DNA from: Batkoa obscura
Lineage: Eukaryota; Entomophthoromycota; Entomophthoromycetes; Entomophthorales; Batkoaceae
Length of the DNA stretch: 55,747 nt
Reading direction: 5' to 3'
NCBI GenBank assembly: GCA_030770535.1
Contig: JASVEC010000108.1
Location: 1-55,747, forward strand
The notes beneath the pieces were generated by a model. That model was not told where the DNA came from. It did not search any database and was given only the letters and a program-made list of their open reading frames with translations. Made by a program: the position numbers and the translations under genes. Shown here in pieces: positions 27,214-39,142 of this stretch (positions are counted from its first letter, which is position 1; every line of letters begins with the position of its first letter).

Positions 27214-28476
27214 CTAATGCAGCCAATTGTTTGTATGTCCATCTTCCATGGGAGGTTCTAATAATCCACGAAAGATTATGTGGTCAACCACAAGAATATC
27301 AACATCATGATCAAGCTTTAACTTAAGCTCCCAACGAGCGCCATACCCTTGGATGTTACGAATTTCAAAAGCAGGTTTACCTCCCTATATTACAGTTATT
27401 AAATTAGATTAGCTATTTTAGAAATTTTAATTATTTACTTACAGGTAATAAATGAAGGTTCATCCAGGCTGTGTCTTTAATCAATTTGATTAATGTGGCA
27501 TTTGCTTGGTTGTTTTTTTGTCTTTCAGCTAAATATGTAAGTAGTATTTAGATGAAAATAAAATTTATTACTTCCATAACATTGGGGCCAAAAATAGGTG
27601 GTTCTATCGCGATGCCAATGCTTGGTAAGGGCTCTAGCCCCAGTGGTTAATTGTGTTGGTCTAGCTCCTTTTTTATGACAACTTTTATCTTTGGTTTTAT
27701 GATAGGCACTAAAAGCATGGATGCACTGAGCCATACTTGGCAACAAAACAAGGTGCTTATCGGAATCTATATTACGAAACAAACTACCCTCAGTTTCAAA
27801 TAACCCCAACATTAATCCTATGTCCGCAGGAGTTATAAACTATTTAATGTATTATTTGGTTCTAGTTAGAAAAAAACGTATTTACCTCTAAAATGAACTC
27901 TTTTAAAGTGTTCAAGCTTAAATCGTCTTTGTCACTATATTTCTGAAATGCGCTCTCATTTTCAAAAGTAGAGTACCAGTTCTTTTTAAATTCACCAATT
28001 TTATTCTCAATTAGTTCTAATCTCTTTAAACAGTTTTTATCAAGGCTTAACAAGTTTAACTTTATTCCATTTTTGTGCCACGTAAATGACGGCCGTTCCA
28101 TTTTTATCATTAACCACAAGTTTCTGGAGAACTTTTTATAGAAGGGTCTTGGTATCAAATTTAGTTTTAGCCCTCTTTCATTGTTTTCTTCTTTTTCAAT
28201 GTCTAAATTTAAATCATATAATAACATTTCTATTTCTTTTAAAGACTCTTCATTTATTTCGTCTAGATCTAGAACCTATCATAAAAATGAGGAATTATTA
28301 TTATTATTATTATTTTCTCAGTTGTTTCTTACATCTCCATCCGTTTTTAACATTTCGCTGCACCAAATAGAAGATAATGTGTTTGCTGATTTAGGATTCT
28401 TAATTCCCCAAGTTAAAATAGTACAGATTGTATCAGCGAAAAAATCGTCTATTTGATTGACCATATCGTAATTCAT
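27214..28476 (-). CDS. Conserved eukaryotic protein, ASCH-like C-terminus, unknown function
   Basis: Five exons (28476-28333, 28275-27886, 27839-27572, 27528-27443, 27384-27214), all in phase, 352 residues. The C-terminal half carries motifs I know from a family found in plants, animals and fungi: TTGARALTKHWHRD, a following CYGTERQKNNQAN, DTAWMNLHLLP, IQGYGARWE and FRGLLEPPMEDGH with a terminal Trp. Plant members are labelled RNA-binding ASCH-domain proteins; I recall this label but cannot verify it. The N-terminal half is helical and charged without a motif. The conserved His, Arg and Gly residues suggest a nucleotide- or RNA-related pocket, which is inference. It is divergent from the DHA2 gene block and has no obvious partner here. 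Confidence 0.75.
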
Positions 28477-29060
28477 TATTGATATTCAAAGTATTTGAAA
28501 TGTATGTATAATAAGTTAAATAAATATAAATAAATATTAAATAAAGTATAAAAAGTAAAAATCAAATATGGAGTTCACTTTAAACTTGTAACAGCTTTTA
28601 TGATATTATTTGTCGGCTTTTAATTGGAACTATGTCAGTGAATTAAGCGAAGTTTTTCAACAATTTTCGAATATTTGTTTTATAATGGATCTTACCTCGT
28701 TCAATAAAAAACAGTTTTATATTTAATTTTTATATGTCGTTAAATAATAGAGTGGTCTAATAACAGTCTCCACATTTTTAATTTCCGATATTGGTTATTC
28801 TGAATAAACCTGTTTTATCATTGTTCAAAATTGAGATACTATTTGAAATTTCAAATCTAATTACGTGGACTATTTTTGTCAATTATTCATTATACTGTAT
28901 TCATAATTTGCTTTAAGATACTCTTGTAAATTATTAGCTATTTACTTACATTGATATATCTAGAGTATCAAAAATCCGAATATTTCCTAATAAAACTCTT
29001 AAAAATGATATGAATTTAAGTATACTCTGGTTTTTATTAAAAATAGTTTTTTTTATATAT

Positions 29061-29158
29061 GGGGATGTATTTTTGTATTTAAGAGTTTTGCTAGTAATTT
29101 TTCCACTTAAATAGCGCTTAAAAGATGGAAAAAGTAATGAAGCCAAAAAAACAATCCC
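29061..29158 (+). mobile_element. MITE copy G (98 bp), TSD ATAT
   Basis: Starts GGGGATGTATTTTTGTATTT and ends AAACAATCCC; ATAT at 29057-29060 and 29159-29162. Confidence 0.9.
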
Positions 29159-29220
29159 ATATGTTATACGGATTAATATACATTATCAGAGTTAACCTCA
29201 GTGATCTCATCTAAACATAT

Positions 29221-29319
29221 GGGGATGTGTTTTTGTGTTTAAGGATTTTATTAACAATTTTTCCGCTCAAATAGCGCTTAAAAATGGAAAAAGTAATGAA
29301 ACCAAAAAATACATCCCCA
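29221..29319 (+). mobile_element. MITE copy H (99 bp), TSD ATAT
   Basis: Starts GGGGATGTGTTTTTGTGTTT and ends ATACATCCCC; ATAT at 29217-29220 and 29320-29323. Only 62 bases separate it from copy G in the same orientation. One of the best-preserved copies. Confidence 0.92.
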
Positions 29320-29465
29320 TATGTACATAACCATTTTAATTTAAATATTTTCCAAACAAAAGTTTACTATAGCATTTAGAGTGTTCAAATTTTTCAAAGA
29401 CGATTAACATTTTCAATAAAAAAAATTATACATGTTAAAGGTACAAGGTCATTAATTTAGGATAT

Positions 29466-29562
29466 GCGGATAAATTTTTTTGTTTAAAAATTTTATTAAC
29501 AATCTTTTCACTCAAATAGCGTTTAAAAAATGGAAAAGCAATAAAACTATAAAAAATATCAC
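29466..29562 (+). mobile_element. MITE copy I (about 97 bp), decayed right end
   Basis: Starts GCGGATAAATTTTTTTGTTT after ATAT (29462-29465). The right end is eroded (ATATCAC) and the target duplication is not exact. Confidence 0.75.
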
Positions 29563-29944
29563 TATATTTTTAAATTATTTAAAACAAATTTAATAAACTT
29601 AAAATAGTATAGGTGAAAAATGGTTCTAGATCAGCTTGTAAACAAGTAAATTTTGTCACTGATTTATATAATCTCAATACTAAAATAGAGTTATACATTA
29701 TATATAACAACTTGATCAATATAAGCAGTCATTCGTTTGAGACATATTCTAAAAAATCTTTATCTTATACTATATAATAAGCTAACAATATAAATATTAA
29801 ACTAAAATATTTATTTGATTCTAACAATAAATCTTTAACAGACCATTAAAATTTAAAAAGGGTTTAAAACTAAAATACTATTAATAAAGCTTTTTCTTAT
29901 TCACAATTTATAAAAAATCAGAATAAAATTAAGAATTGACTATA

Positions 29945-31531
29945 CTAACTTTCTTCTATTCTCTTAAGTGATATGTGTTCAACAAACAAAGAAGCAATAA
30001 ATCCAACAGCGAAAAAGGCAGCACCTGCATAAAACATGTATTTAAAAGCCTCAGCAAAGCTCTCAGTAACCTTTACAATTTGGTCTAAAGGTAAGCTGGA
30101 TATATATAAAGTTCCTTTACTTAATTTCTCTAAATCAATTTCATTGGAATATTTCATTAAAAAACTAGATGAAACATTTTGGTAAATCGCACCCAATACT
30201 GTTATGCCTATAATACCCCCCAATGAAAAAGTAAATCTAATTAATGATGTTACTACAGCAAGATCCTTTTCACCCACTGCTGCCTGGGAAGCAATTGTAG
30301 TAGCTTGCATACACAACCCAATCCCAGCACCGACTACTGCTGTAAATATATATATTAAGGTACGTGACACATCTACGCTGACAAATTGGGTCAATAGGAT
30401 GGAGCCTACGAATCCTAATAAGGTACCGATAATAGAAAAAAAGCGATACTTTCCTGTTCTACTGATTATAGAACCAGAAAATATAGAACATACAATCATT
30501 CCACAAATAACAGGAAGAATCCCAATAGTGGATTGCAGTGAAGATTCTTGGTAAGCAATTTGATTATAAAGGGGGATGTAAATAATGATTGAAAATAAAA
30601 TGGTTCCATTACAGAATGTGATTAAACCGCATGCGTTGACATTGCGTACTAAAATATTAGATGGTATAATAGGCTCTTTTGAGACTTTTAACTGAAGATA
30701 TATAAAAGCGAACATAAACATAATACTTAAAACCAATGGAACAAGTACGGCAGCCGATGACCAAGAATAAGTCTGTCCTCCCCAATTAAGCGCCAGCGTT
30801 AACAGTATAGTGAAAATCAAGAGTGTGATACACCCAAAATAATCTACCCTATTTAACTTTTCTTTAAAATTATTACTATCAGAAGGAAAGCGGAAAAAGA
30901 CAATAATAATAATCATGGCAATAGCACAAATAGGAATATTAATGTAAAAGCACCATCTCCATGATAATTTTAAAACAAATATACCACCTAAAATTGACCC
31001 TAAAGTTGATGATACTGTAAAAATCCCAGTAGCCAAACCCATATAATAACCTCTTTTCTTGAGTGGTACTAAATCAGAGATAATAATTGTACATAAAGTC
31101 ATTAGTCCTCCACCTCCAATACCTGCAATTGCCCTAGCTATGATAAGCATTTCAATATTTTGTGCAACTCCACACAAGATTGATCCGATCAAGAAGATAC
31201 TCAAAGCAAAAAGAATGGTTGGTTTTCTTCCAAATATATCTGAAAATTTGCCATAAAGAAGTTCAAAAGCATTAGAAGTTAAGAAATAGGCAGTGGCTAC
31301 CCAAGCAATATCTTGAAACCCATTTAAATCAGATGCGATAACACCAACAGAAGTTGTAATTATAGTAGTATCTAATGCAGCTACTGATATAGTAAAGAAT
31401 AATCCAATCATTATAATAATGAATTGTGCTTTGGATAGGTTTATTTTTTCATTAGATCCATCCTCATTAGGAAGTTCATATGACTTTGCGTTATCAACTT
31501 GATGCTCTCTTAACTCTATTGTTTGATTCAT
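29945..31531 (-). CDS. MFS drug:H+ antiporter, DHA2 type (14 helices)
   Basis: Single exon, 528 residues, the usual size. After a hydrophilic N-terminus of about 35 residues, the first helix carries the DHA2 mark ALDTTIITTSVGVIASDL. Loop 2-3 has motif A, GKFSDIFGRKP; helix 5 has motif C, TLGSILGGIF; WRWCFYINIP is also typical. About 14 hydrophobic segments run to residue 515 and the last extracellular loop before the final helix is long, as in the Azr1/Vba/siderophore group. Such plasma-membrane or vacuolar proteins export toxic compounds, basic amino acids or iron chelates; the substrate cannot be read from sequence. The gene lacks introns although neighbours have several. Confidence 0.9.
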   Translation of the reverse strand: MNQTIELREHQVDNAKSYELPNEDGSNEKINLSKAQFIIIMIGLFFTISVAALDTTIITTSVGVIASDLNGFQDIAWVATAYFLTSNAFELLYGKFSDIFGRKPTILFALSIFLIGSILCGVAQNIEMLIIARAIAGIGGGGLMTLCTIIISDLVPLKKRGYYMGLATGIFTVSSTLGSILGGIFVLKLSWRWCFYINIPICAIAMIIIIVFFRFPSDSNNFKEKLNRVDYFGCITLLIFTILLTLALNWGGQTYSWSSAAVLVPLVLSIMFMFAFIYLQLKVSKEPIIPSNILVRNVNACGLITFCNGTILFSIIIYIPLYNQIAYQESSLQSTIGILPVICGMIVCSIFSGSIISRTGKYRFFSIIGTLLGFVGSILLTQFVSVDVSRTLIYIFTAVVGAGIGLCMQATTIASQAAVGEKDLAVVTSLIRFTFSLGGIIGITVLGAIYQNVSSSFLMKYSNEIDLEKLSKGTLYISSLPLDQIVKVTESFAEAFKYMFYAGAAFFAVGFIASLFVEHISLKRIEES

Positions 31532-32010
31532 CTTTTAATGTAAATGTTTATTGATTTTATGACAACGATATATGATTTTACTCTTTTTAAATATATTTCA
31601 GCTTTTTTTACAGCTTTTTTTTGGCCGCACATTGTTCGGGAATAATAAATCCAAGCCAATCTATATTATGCAATTGACATTTTTATACTAAACTTCGCCT
31701 GTTTAACTTTCTTTCCAAACCATGTTAGATTTTTTATTCTAATAACAACAATATGATTTTGTAAAATAATCAATTTAACTGACTAGCATATTAGTTTAAT
31801 AACCAGAATTTAACCATATTTGTAACACTTTCGCTTTTTTTAATCTTGCAATTTTCTGAAATTTGCTGTCCTCCAAAATTGTATTCATAAAATCTAGGCA
31901 GAAATCCTGAGATTACTTTATGTTTTGGAGACAAACTTTGTTCTTTAAATTGATATGAATTATTGATACATTATAGGCCAAAAGATACATAAAAAATCAA
32001 ATTACTATAT

Positions 32011-34425
32011 GAGGCTGTCCTAATTGGTTTCAGAATCTACTTAGAAATTAATCCAAATTTAAAATTCCAAGTTTGTGTTCAATATAACGGTTAAATCTAA
32101 AAAGCCTAAAATTAAATGTCTCTATTTAAAACTTATTTTAATTGTTTCCTTTTCTTGAATAGCTAATTTTCCTAACTATATATTTTATGTTAGTTCTGTT
32201 AGATATTTAACAGATATATAATATATAACTATATAATTATATAATTATATAAATACAGTTATTTGACTTTATTTTTTGTTGAAATAAAAATAAAATGCAA
32301 ACTTTCATAACTAAACTTCGAAATGGAATTTTTGAAAACTTCAATACAATAGGGAGGAGTACACAATATAAACATTGTAATTCATTTACATCGATTTTAA
32401 GAGCTACTTATAACAACCCAAGGTTCATGGAATTTTATAATAAAACAAAACAAAGAAAAGATATATTATCAAAGTTTACTATCGATAATAATAAACTTAA
32501 TCAAGTAATGTATAAAATTAGTGCTTTAAGGGAAACAGGAAACAAAAGTCAGCAAGTAGCGTTATTATCAACTATAGCTTCAGTATATTCTTTTGATGAA
32601 TGTAAGAGTTTTGGGTTTAATATAAATAGAAATCAATATGATTATTCAAAAACAAGTAATAATAATAAAATATCAACATTACAACCTATTATTAAAAATA
32701 CAAAAAAAATTAAAGATGACCAAATTGAAACTATCATACAATATTTACTAAATGATTCAACTATTTCATCAATATTTAATAAAAAAAATAACGATAGTAA
32801 ATATTCATCAGATAATATATATATTAAATAAAAGTAGAAGAATGATCTAAGAGATAAAGCAGTAGCTAGGTCAACGTTCTTTAAATATATACCAAGTAAT
32901 TTCAAAAATCCAGCAAGAAAAACGGATCTATGTAATATATGTACCCAGTATACAGTTAGAAAAAAGTTATTTGAAAATAAAATAAATACAGCAAAAAACA
33001 AAGCAGAGATACAAGAAATTTTCAACGAAGAAGAAAAATTATACAAATTACATAAATTCTGTGTTGACACTCAAAAAAACACATTTAATGAAACTATCAA
33101 AAAATTAAATAACAAAAGTTGTATAATAGTTTTAGATTTTAAACAAAATATGGAAATAGGGACAAGACCAGATTCAATAAATCTAGATCATTATAATAAA
33201 CAAGCTATATCAGTATTAGGTTTTGGTGTATTATATTTAAAAGATGATAAAACAATAGGCAAAGTTTACTTTGATTACTTATCTGAAATATTGAATCATG
33301 ATTCAGCATATGCAGGAGATTGTTTAATCGATTTAATCTCTACAGAGCTTCTATTTAAAAAGTTTACAAAAATTAATATATGGGCAGATACAGGAAATCA
33401 TTTTAGATCCCAAGAGTTTCTACACTATATGTTTAAAGAAATTCATAAAATAAATAGTAGTTTGAATGTCAATCTTAATTTTTTTGCTGAGCATCATGGA
33501 AAAAGTATAGTTGATGGAGATTTTGGAAACCTTTCAAAATGGAAAAGTAGTTTTGAAGCGTTAGGTAAAATAGAAGATATCGATCAATTAATTTCAAGAT
33601 TTGAGGCTTTTATTTGCGAGCATAATAAAATTAATAACTCGACTGTTAATAATGGGAAAACAGATATAATTTTTAAAAAGTATAAAAGAAACAAAAATAC
33701 AAAAAGAATAATAGAGATGCAGGGCATTAAGAAGTATTTACACTTTATTAAACATAACAATAAACTACATTGTTATCCAGTATCTGATACATCAAAAAAA
33801 AGCGATATAGTCCCAATTAAAGTTATAGAGTCTATAGAAAACAGAAAAATTAAAAGATCGATCCCAGCTTACCTTACGAAGATAACAGAGAATTTAAAAA
33901 TTTCGATATTTACTAAGCAAGTAAGTAGTTTGTTGAATGATAGAAATAGATTGCTAAATGTTAAGATTACTTAAGTTATTAATAGCTAAGTTAATAAATA
34001 GTCAAAGAACAAGTAACTGTAATAATATGTAAAAACTATTATTACTTGTACTATATAGGGATGGTTAATTATAGTTTTGGGGCTAACCACTCCCTCCCAT
34101 GCAGCTATTTATTAACTTGGCAATATATTAATAATGTAATTATAACATTAAAATAGTTTATTTATTTGATAATAAATCTACAATGTTGGTTATAAAGCGG
34201 TTGATAATAAATATTTCTCAATTAAGCTTTATAAGAACATGTATTTAAGATCTAGTAGAAATTCAACTAACTTACAGTATGAGCTATAATAGAATGATTT
34301 AGAACTGTGTTTGGGTACTTTTGTTTTAATAAAAGATGTGATTTTATAGAATTTTAAGCGAAGTTTTTAAAATATAAAATTTTTCAAAAATTGGATAAAA
34401 TAATGAAACTAATTCAGACAACCCC
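32011..34425 (+). mobile_element. DNA transposon, GGGG-TIR family, full-length copy 1 (2415 bp)
   Basis: Left end GAGGCTGTCCTAATTGGTTT; right end in reverse complement GGGGTTGTCTGAATTAGTTT. ATAT flanks both sides (32007-32010 and 34426-34429). It contains one spliced transposase gene. After the gene lies a subterminal inverted repeat, AGCTAAGTTAATAAATAG (33984) against CTATTTATTAACTTGG (34104). Copy 2 at 43135-45557 is nearly identical, so transposition was recent. The right-hand ATAT is shared with MITE copy J, whose left end begins at once. The superfamily is not identified; a 4-base target duplication is known for Sola, Chapaev, Ginger and some Academ elements. Confidence 0.9.
32295..33974 (+). 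CDS. Transposase with D-D-E-like motifs, one predicted intron
   Basis: The frame has two stops (at 32829 and 32835) that both fall in a predicted 66-base intron, 32797-32862 (donor GTAAAT, branch-like TCTAAG, acceptor AAAGCAG). Splicing keeps the phase and gives 537 residues. The middle part has CNICTQY and, about 50 residues on, LHKFC, a possible Cys/His metal site. Candidate catalytic residues: D in CIIVLDFKQN, D in INIWADTGNHFRS, and E/H in NFFAEHHGKSIVDG. The DTGNHF and HGKSxVDG motifs resemble uncharacterised eukaryotic transposase-like proteins with SDxxxxF(K/R)N and GHGKGxxDG patterns. The N-terminal 170 residues are basic and may bind DNA. Copy 1 appears open throughout. Function is inferred from context and motif spacing. 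Confidence 0.8.
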
Positions 34426-34429
34426 ATAT

Positions 34430-34528
34430 GGAGATGTATTTTTTTGTTTAAGAATTTTACTAACAATCTTTCTACCCAAGTAGCGTTTGAAAGATAGAAA
34501 AAGTGATGAAGCTAGAAAAAACATTCTC
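34430..34528 (+). mobile_element. MITE copy J (99 bp), abutting transposon copy 1
   Basis: Starts GGAGATGTATTTTTTTGTTT and ends ACATTCTC. ATAT at 34426-34429 (also the transposon flank) and 34529-34532. The transposon and the MITE share this target copy. Confidence 0.88.
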
Positions 34529-35968
34529 ATATAATGGTTTAATTTATGACTATGAGCTTCATAGGCTAAGAACCTGAAGGAAAGTTAGAATGATACAAGG
34601 AAGCCAATAGTTATGATGTTATGACATTTATTACTTTGACTTTTTAATTATAACACTAAAATAACATTTTAATCTTTTGTTGTTGCGTATTTAAATTTCT
34701 ACTGCTTTCACTTTGTAAAGATAAAAGCAAATAAATGATATTTTAATATATAAAAATGGTTATAATATAGCCGCTATTGGTTATACTTAACCTTTTGATT
34801 CTATATATTGTAGTAACTTCATGCTAGCAGTCCTAATAACTCAAAACCATGTATAAGGAAGAAAATATGGGGCTGTTTTTTTTAGTTTCATTATTTTTCC
34901 ATTTTTTAAGCGCTATTTATGTGGAAAAATTGTCAGTAAAATTCTTAAATACAAAAATACATCCCCATATAGTAATTGAATTTATTTCAAGATATTAAGC
35001 TACAATCCCCTATGAATTTACGAAAGTATGGTACCCATGTAATCGGTTAATAGACAAATGAAATTTACAAAAATATAAAATGGATAAACAATAATACATT
35101 TAACATATTTTATCTAATGTATTCATTGATAAATTCAAAATATTTACTATAAAAGGCAAATTAGTTCACATTTCTAAAAAAAAATTTAATGTTATTTTAA
35201 GTTCTCTTGAGTGAAAGAAATCAAATGTTGAAGTACATATAAGTTTCTCAATCCCTCTCTAATATTCCCTTGCCTCACATAAGAGCAGTAGTATTTTATC
35301 CGAAAAAACATAATGTAAATTAGTGTTGTAATTTCAATATAAATTCAGTTTTAATTATAAACTAATGTAGTATTGTAAATAATGATAATTAAAACTATTA
35401 GCTTATAAAAGCAACCAAACTTATTGATATCTCATTTCTCTCTTTATCCTGTACAGCTAACTTGACAATCTTTAAAATATTTGAAATCGGATTTTGACAT
35501 TTATAACTATTATACAATATAAAAATTCTACACTTTTTTAAATAAATATAATTTCCAATAAACAACTCACATCTTAGTATTTCTTCTATAATTCTATAAT
35601 CATAAATGATATAAGTTAAACAAGATGTAAAATTATTTTGACTATTTGTATTATAAAATCAATAAATTGTTATGCCCCAAGCGAGATATTTATTGGTTAA
35701 AAGAAACAGGTAATTTGGATTTAGCTCTCACTTATAAATATGCATACTAATAAAAATAGAGCGACCAATGATTAAATAGTCATGTTGTCTATCAATTTAG
35801 AATAAGGCACATAGATTCAATAATAACATTCGATGATTCAATACACTTAGCAATAATCTCAAATGGGTACAATTTATTGATAAAATACATTTTTAATTAA
35901 ATCTTACTTAATAAAAAAATAAAGCTAAAAACTATCGTTTAATAATCGCAAAAGGATCGTGAATTAAG
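34529..35968. other. Spacer downstream of RSR1 with one MITE
   Basis: Contains MITE copy K; the remainder is AT-rich with no coding or RNA signal seen. Confidence 0.5.
34869..34966 (-). mobile_element. MITE copy K (98 bp), TSD ATAT
   Basis: Inverted orientation: starts GGGGCTGTTTTTTTTAGTTT and ends TACATCCCC. ATAT at 34865-34868 and 34967-34970. Confidence 0.9.
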
Positions 35969-36619
35969 TCATAAAATAAGACACTTTATCCTCCTAGTTT
36001 TCTTTACATTTTGTGGAGTTATTTGATGAATTTGTTGTATAATTGTTGAGAAAGCTTCATTGATATTGAAAAATAACCTTGCTGATGTTTCCATGAAAGG
36101 CATACCCCATTCGCTAGCTAACTCTTGAGCTTTTTTAGTACTTACTGCTCTTTCTGAATTAAGATCAAATTTATTCCCTAACAGAATCATAGGCACCTTT
36201 TTTAAAAATAAACGCTTACTTTATAGGCCGTTAAAATTAATTACCTTTGTAGTTCCTTTCACTCTTAAAATATTATCTCTTAAATTGGATACATCTTCAA
36301 AGGAAGATGCAGAAGTAATCGAATAAACCAATAAAAAACCTTGGCCATTTCGCATATATAACTCTCTAATTGCAGTAAATTGTTCTGTTCCAGCAGTATC
36401 CAATATTTCCATTATACAAGATTGACCTTCAATTTCAATTGTTTTTCGGTAAGAATCTTCAATCGTTGGATCATATTTTTCAACAAATACTCCTTGAACA
36501 TACTGTACTGTCTATTAAATGATATGTAAACAAATAATGAATAAAAAAGAAAAAACTCATACTATAGCGGATTTACCAACACCACCAGCGCCTAATATTA
36601 CAACTCGATATTCTTTCAT
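35969..36619 (-). CDS. RSR1: Ras-family GTPase, Rsr1/Rap1 type
   Basis: Three exons (36619-36563, 36511-36245, 36196-35969), 183 residues. P-loop [10 protein letters not shown]; effector region [16 protein letters not shown], identical in type to Rap1/Rsr1; switch [20 protein letters not shown], where the residue before EQ is threonine as in Rap1 rather than the glycine of Ras; NKFD and ETSAR nucleotide-base motifs. The C-terminus is basic (KKTRRIK) with the CaaX box CLIL, ending in Leu, which favours geranylgeranylation and plasma-membrane anchoring. Rsr1 (Bud1) marks sites of polarised growth and acts upstream of Cdc42. All junctions are GT...AG and in phase. A Krev/Rap1 name is equally valid. 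Confidence 0.94.
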
Positions 36620-38308
36620 TGCGAATTAAAAATAATAAAAAATAAACTAGAAACAATAAATAAAAAGTTTAAGATTAAGTTAAGATGTAAAAACAATTCT
36701 TCCATTATAACTAATTATGTTTGACATCACCCACAATATACTCAATTATTATTGAAATTCTGAATACTATCCTTAGTCCTCACCTATCCCTTTTTGTATT
36801 AGGTAAGCTTATTGGCTCTAAATTTTTAAGAAAAAAACTTGATTTAGGGGTCTAAAGTAAAAGGGGCAAGGTAATGATGTAAGTTTTCAATATATAAGAT
36901 TCATAGAATAGAAAATAAAAATATAAAATTTTAATATATCTTAAGTCTCAAAAGTTCATGATTGTTTTAATATTGAATTCAACTCTTTTTAATGATATTG
37001 TAAAAGTCTATTTCGTATTATATTTAAGTTGAATTTTTTAACGTTTTAAACCAAAAATTACTAAATTTAGAATATAACTCCTAAAATTAAGTAAAACAAA
37101 AAAAGAACTTTAATATAAAATAAGAAATTGTTTTAAATATATTAAATATAAAATCTTTAAAATAATACGGTTCTATTAATGAAATTAACTAGCGTAACTC
37201 TTATTTTCATCTATCCTATTATGATTTGTAGGATTTTTAACTAATTCAATTGTTATCATAACTACTAAATCTTATAAATATATATAAAAATAATCCTAAA
37301 TGTTACCACCTTCTTACTATAGAAGCTAGATTCACATATAGTTCCACTTTTTATGTAATTTTTTTCATGGAATCCAACTTTTATCTTACACAAAAAGTAA
37401 CGATACTTTTATAAATAACTTCATTTTATAATGCTCTATAAAACTAGAGATATTTAAATTGATAGTTGAGTATTTTGGTCTATAAGGACATATAGATGAA
37501 GGGATTTATAAATAGTACAGGAATTGATAAAATTTCTAATTTCTCTACATAAATCAAATTTTTCCTATTTCTTATTACATCAAAATCACTGGTAACTACA
37601 TAAATATATTCCACTTGATTATGTATTTTTCAAAACATAAATACTGATGTTTTGTATAGTTTTATGCTAATAGTAATTTTAATATAAATCATATGTAGGT
37701 GTTATGTTAAAACTAATACTTACCCCACCTTGCACACACCAATTTTGAATAAAAATATGGTATAAAGTGTAATAATAGTAATCCCAATAAATTTCATTTT
37801 TTAGGTATTATAGCATATATTGCTGTTTCAATTTATATATCTTTATATGTAATAAAATTCGAAGAACACAAGATTATTTTTCCACTCCAATATTTTATTG
37901 CTTTTTAAATGACTTGAAAATCTGATAGTTAAATTTATATACTTTAATTTTTTAAATTTTTTATTTATATTTATACTATTTATATAATACCTTTTATCAG
38001 AAATCCTATAAAGTGACTTTCTATATTAATTTGAATTCTTATATCTAAAAATATCTATTATTAATTTAGTAATTTAATTAAAATATTTGCTTGGGATAAA
38101 TGCTGCTAAATTAATGTAATAAAATTTTTTATTTTAGGAATTATTAAAAATCTTTATAGTATCAAAAGTCCAAATCCTTTATATTTCTAAAAACTTTTTA
38201 GTTATGTAAATTTGAATAGTAAACTTAAAGTTATTTGAAATCAAAACCATTATATTGATATGAGTTCCTGTATTTTAATACTTTATGTAAAGCTTTTATT
38301 CAAATTAT

Positions 38309-38402
38309 GGGGATATGTTTTTTAAGAATTTTACTAGCAATCTCTCCACTCAAATAGCGCTTAAAAAATAGAAAAAGTGATGAAATCAAAAAAAACATCC
38401 CC
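38309..38402 (+). mobile_element. MITE copy L (94 bp)
   Basis: Starts GGGGATATGTTTTTTAAGAA and ends AACATCCCC, with the core CTCAAATAGCGCTTAAAA. Four bases shorter near the left end; no exact target duplication. Confidence 0.82.
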
Positions 38403-38477
38403 TATGTACTATTTATTTAATAGATTAAAGCCTTTACCTTAAATCTAAACTTATTGCTAATTTTTAGCTTATAGCTG

Positions 38478-38812
38478 TGAAATCTGATACCCAGTGATTG
38501 GAGTCAAAAGCAGTCATTGCTTAGTTGACTATGCTATAAGTCGAAAGGTTTTAGGTTATGTAACTAAGGTGGACCTGAATTATAAAGAATGCCACGTAAT
38601 ATGCTATAGGCTATGTAAGACAAATAGAATAGACAATACTACTGTAAAATCTACGTAAAATACTATTAAGAAAATTTAGTGGCTTTATTAAAGGTACGAT
38701 ATCAAAAAATAGTTCAATTAAAAAGTCTCGAGTTACTATGTTCTAAAATCTCTTTTATACACCGACAAGTATGGATATTAAAACGAGGAGATAATGTTCT
38801 TCAGAACTACGT
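38478..38812 (+). repeat. Dispersed repeat, copy 2 (relative of 15105-15435)
   Basis: Aligns with the copy at 15105-15435 in the same orientation, beginning with GATTGGAGTCAAAAGCAG and including AATACTACTGTAAAATCTAC and TTAAAGGTACGATATCAAAA. An open frame of 62 codons at 38679 overlaps its end; the related copy lacks a clean counterpart. Type of element unknown. Confidence 0.7.
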
Positions 38813-39142
38813 AACAGAAATTCTCATAGTAAATCAAAATAAAAGATTCAGGATTGATTGTGCCTGAACTCGAGAACACGCCAACTTAAGTAATTGTTAT
38901 ATTATAATCAACCATAGAGCTGACAAAGCGATATTTCATGCAACTATGTATTCAATTAAAACTTCGATATTTTTTGCTTTATAAAATATTACAGATCATA
39001 AGTTATGATTTATCAGTGTAGTACAAAATTCAATAAGTTATATTATTTTTATACAAAAATTACACAACTAGTCTCAATAAGAGTATTAATTCATTTTGTA
39101 AGTTTGTATATTTATTACTCTATATAAACATTATCAACATAT

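Larger units (their letters stand above)
28477..29944. other. MITE-rich spacer
   Basis: Three MITE copies (G, H, I) lie within 500 bases. No gene seen; apparent open frames around 28946-29146 read through copy G. Confidence 0.5.

Noticed and set aside
29057-29323. MITEs as Tc1/mariner type with TA duplication
   Set aside because: ATAT flanks first suggested TA, but copies with ATTT, AAAT, ATAG and ATCT show a 4-base duplication.
32829-32837. Transposase stops as proof of a dead gene or stop-codon read-through
   Set aside because: Both stops lie in a well-formed 66-base intron and both copies keep the segment, so splicing is the simpler explanation.
32642-33070. 142-codon minus-strand open frame inside the transposon, repeated in copy 2
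   Set aside because: It is opposite the transposase gene, low in complexity, and conserved only because the copies are recent.
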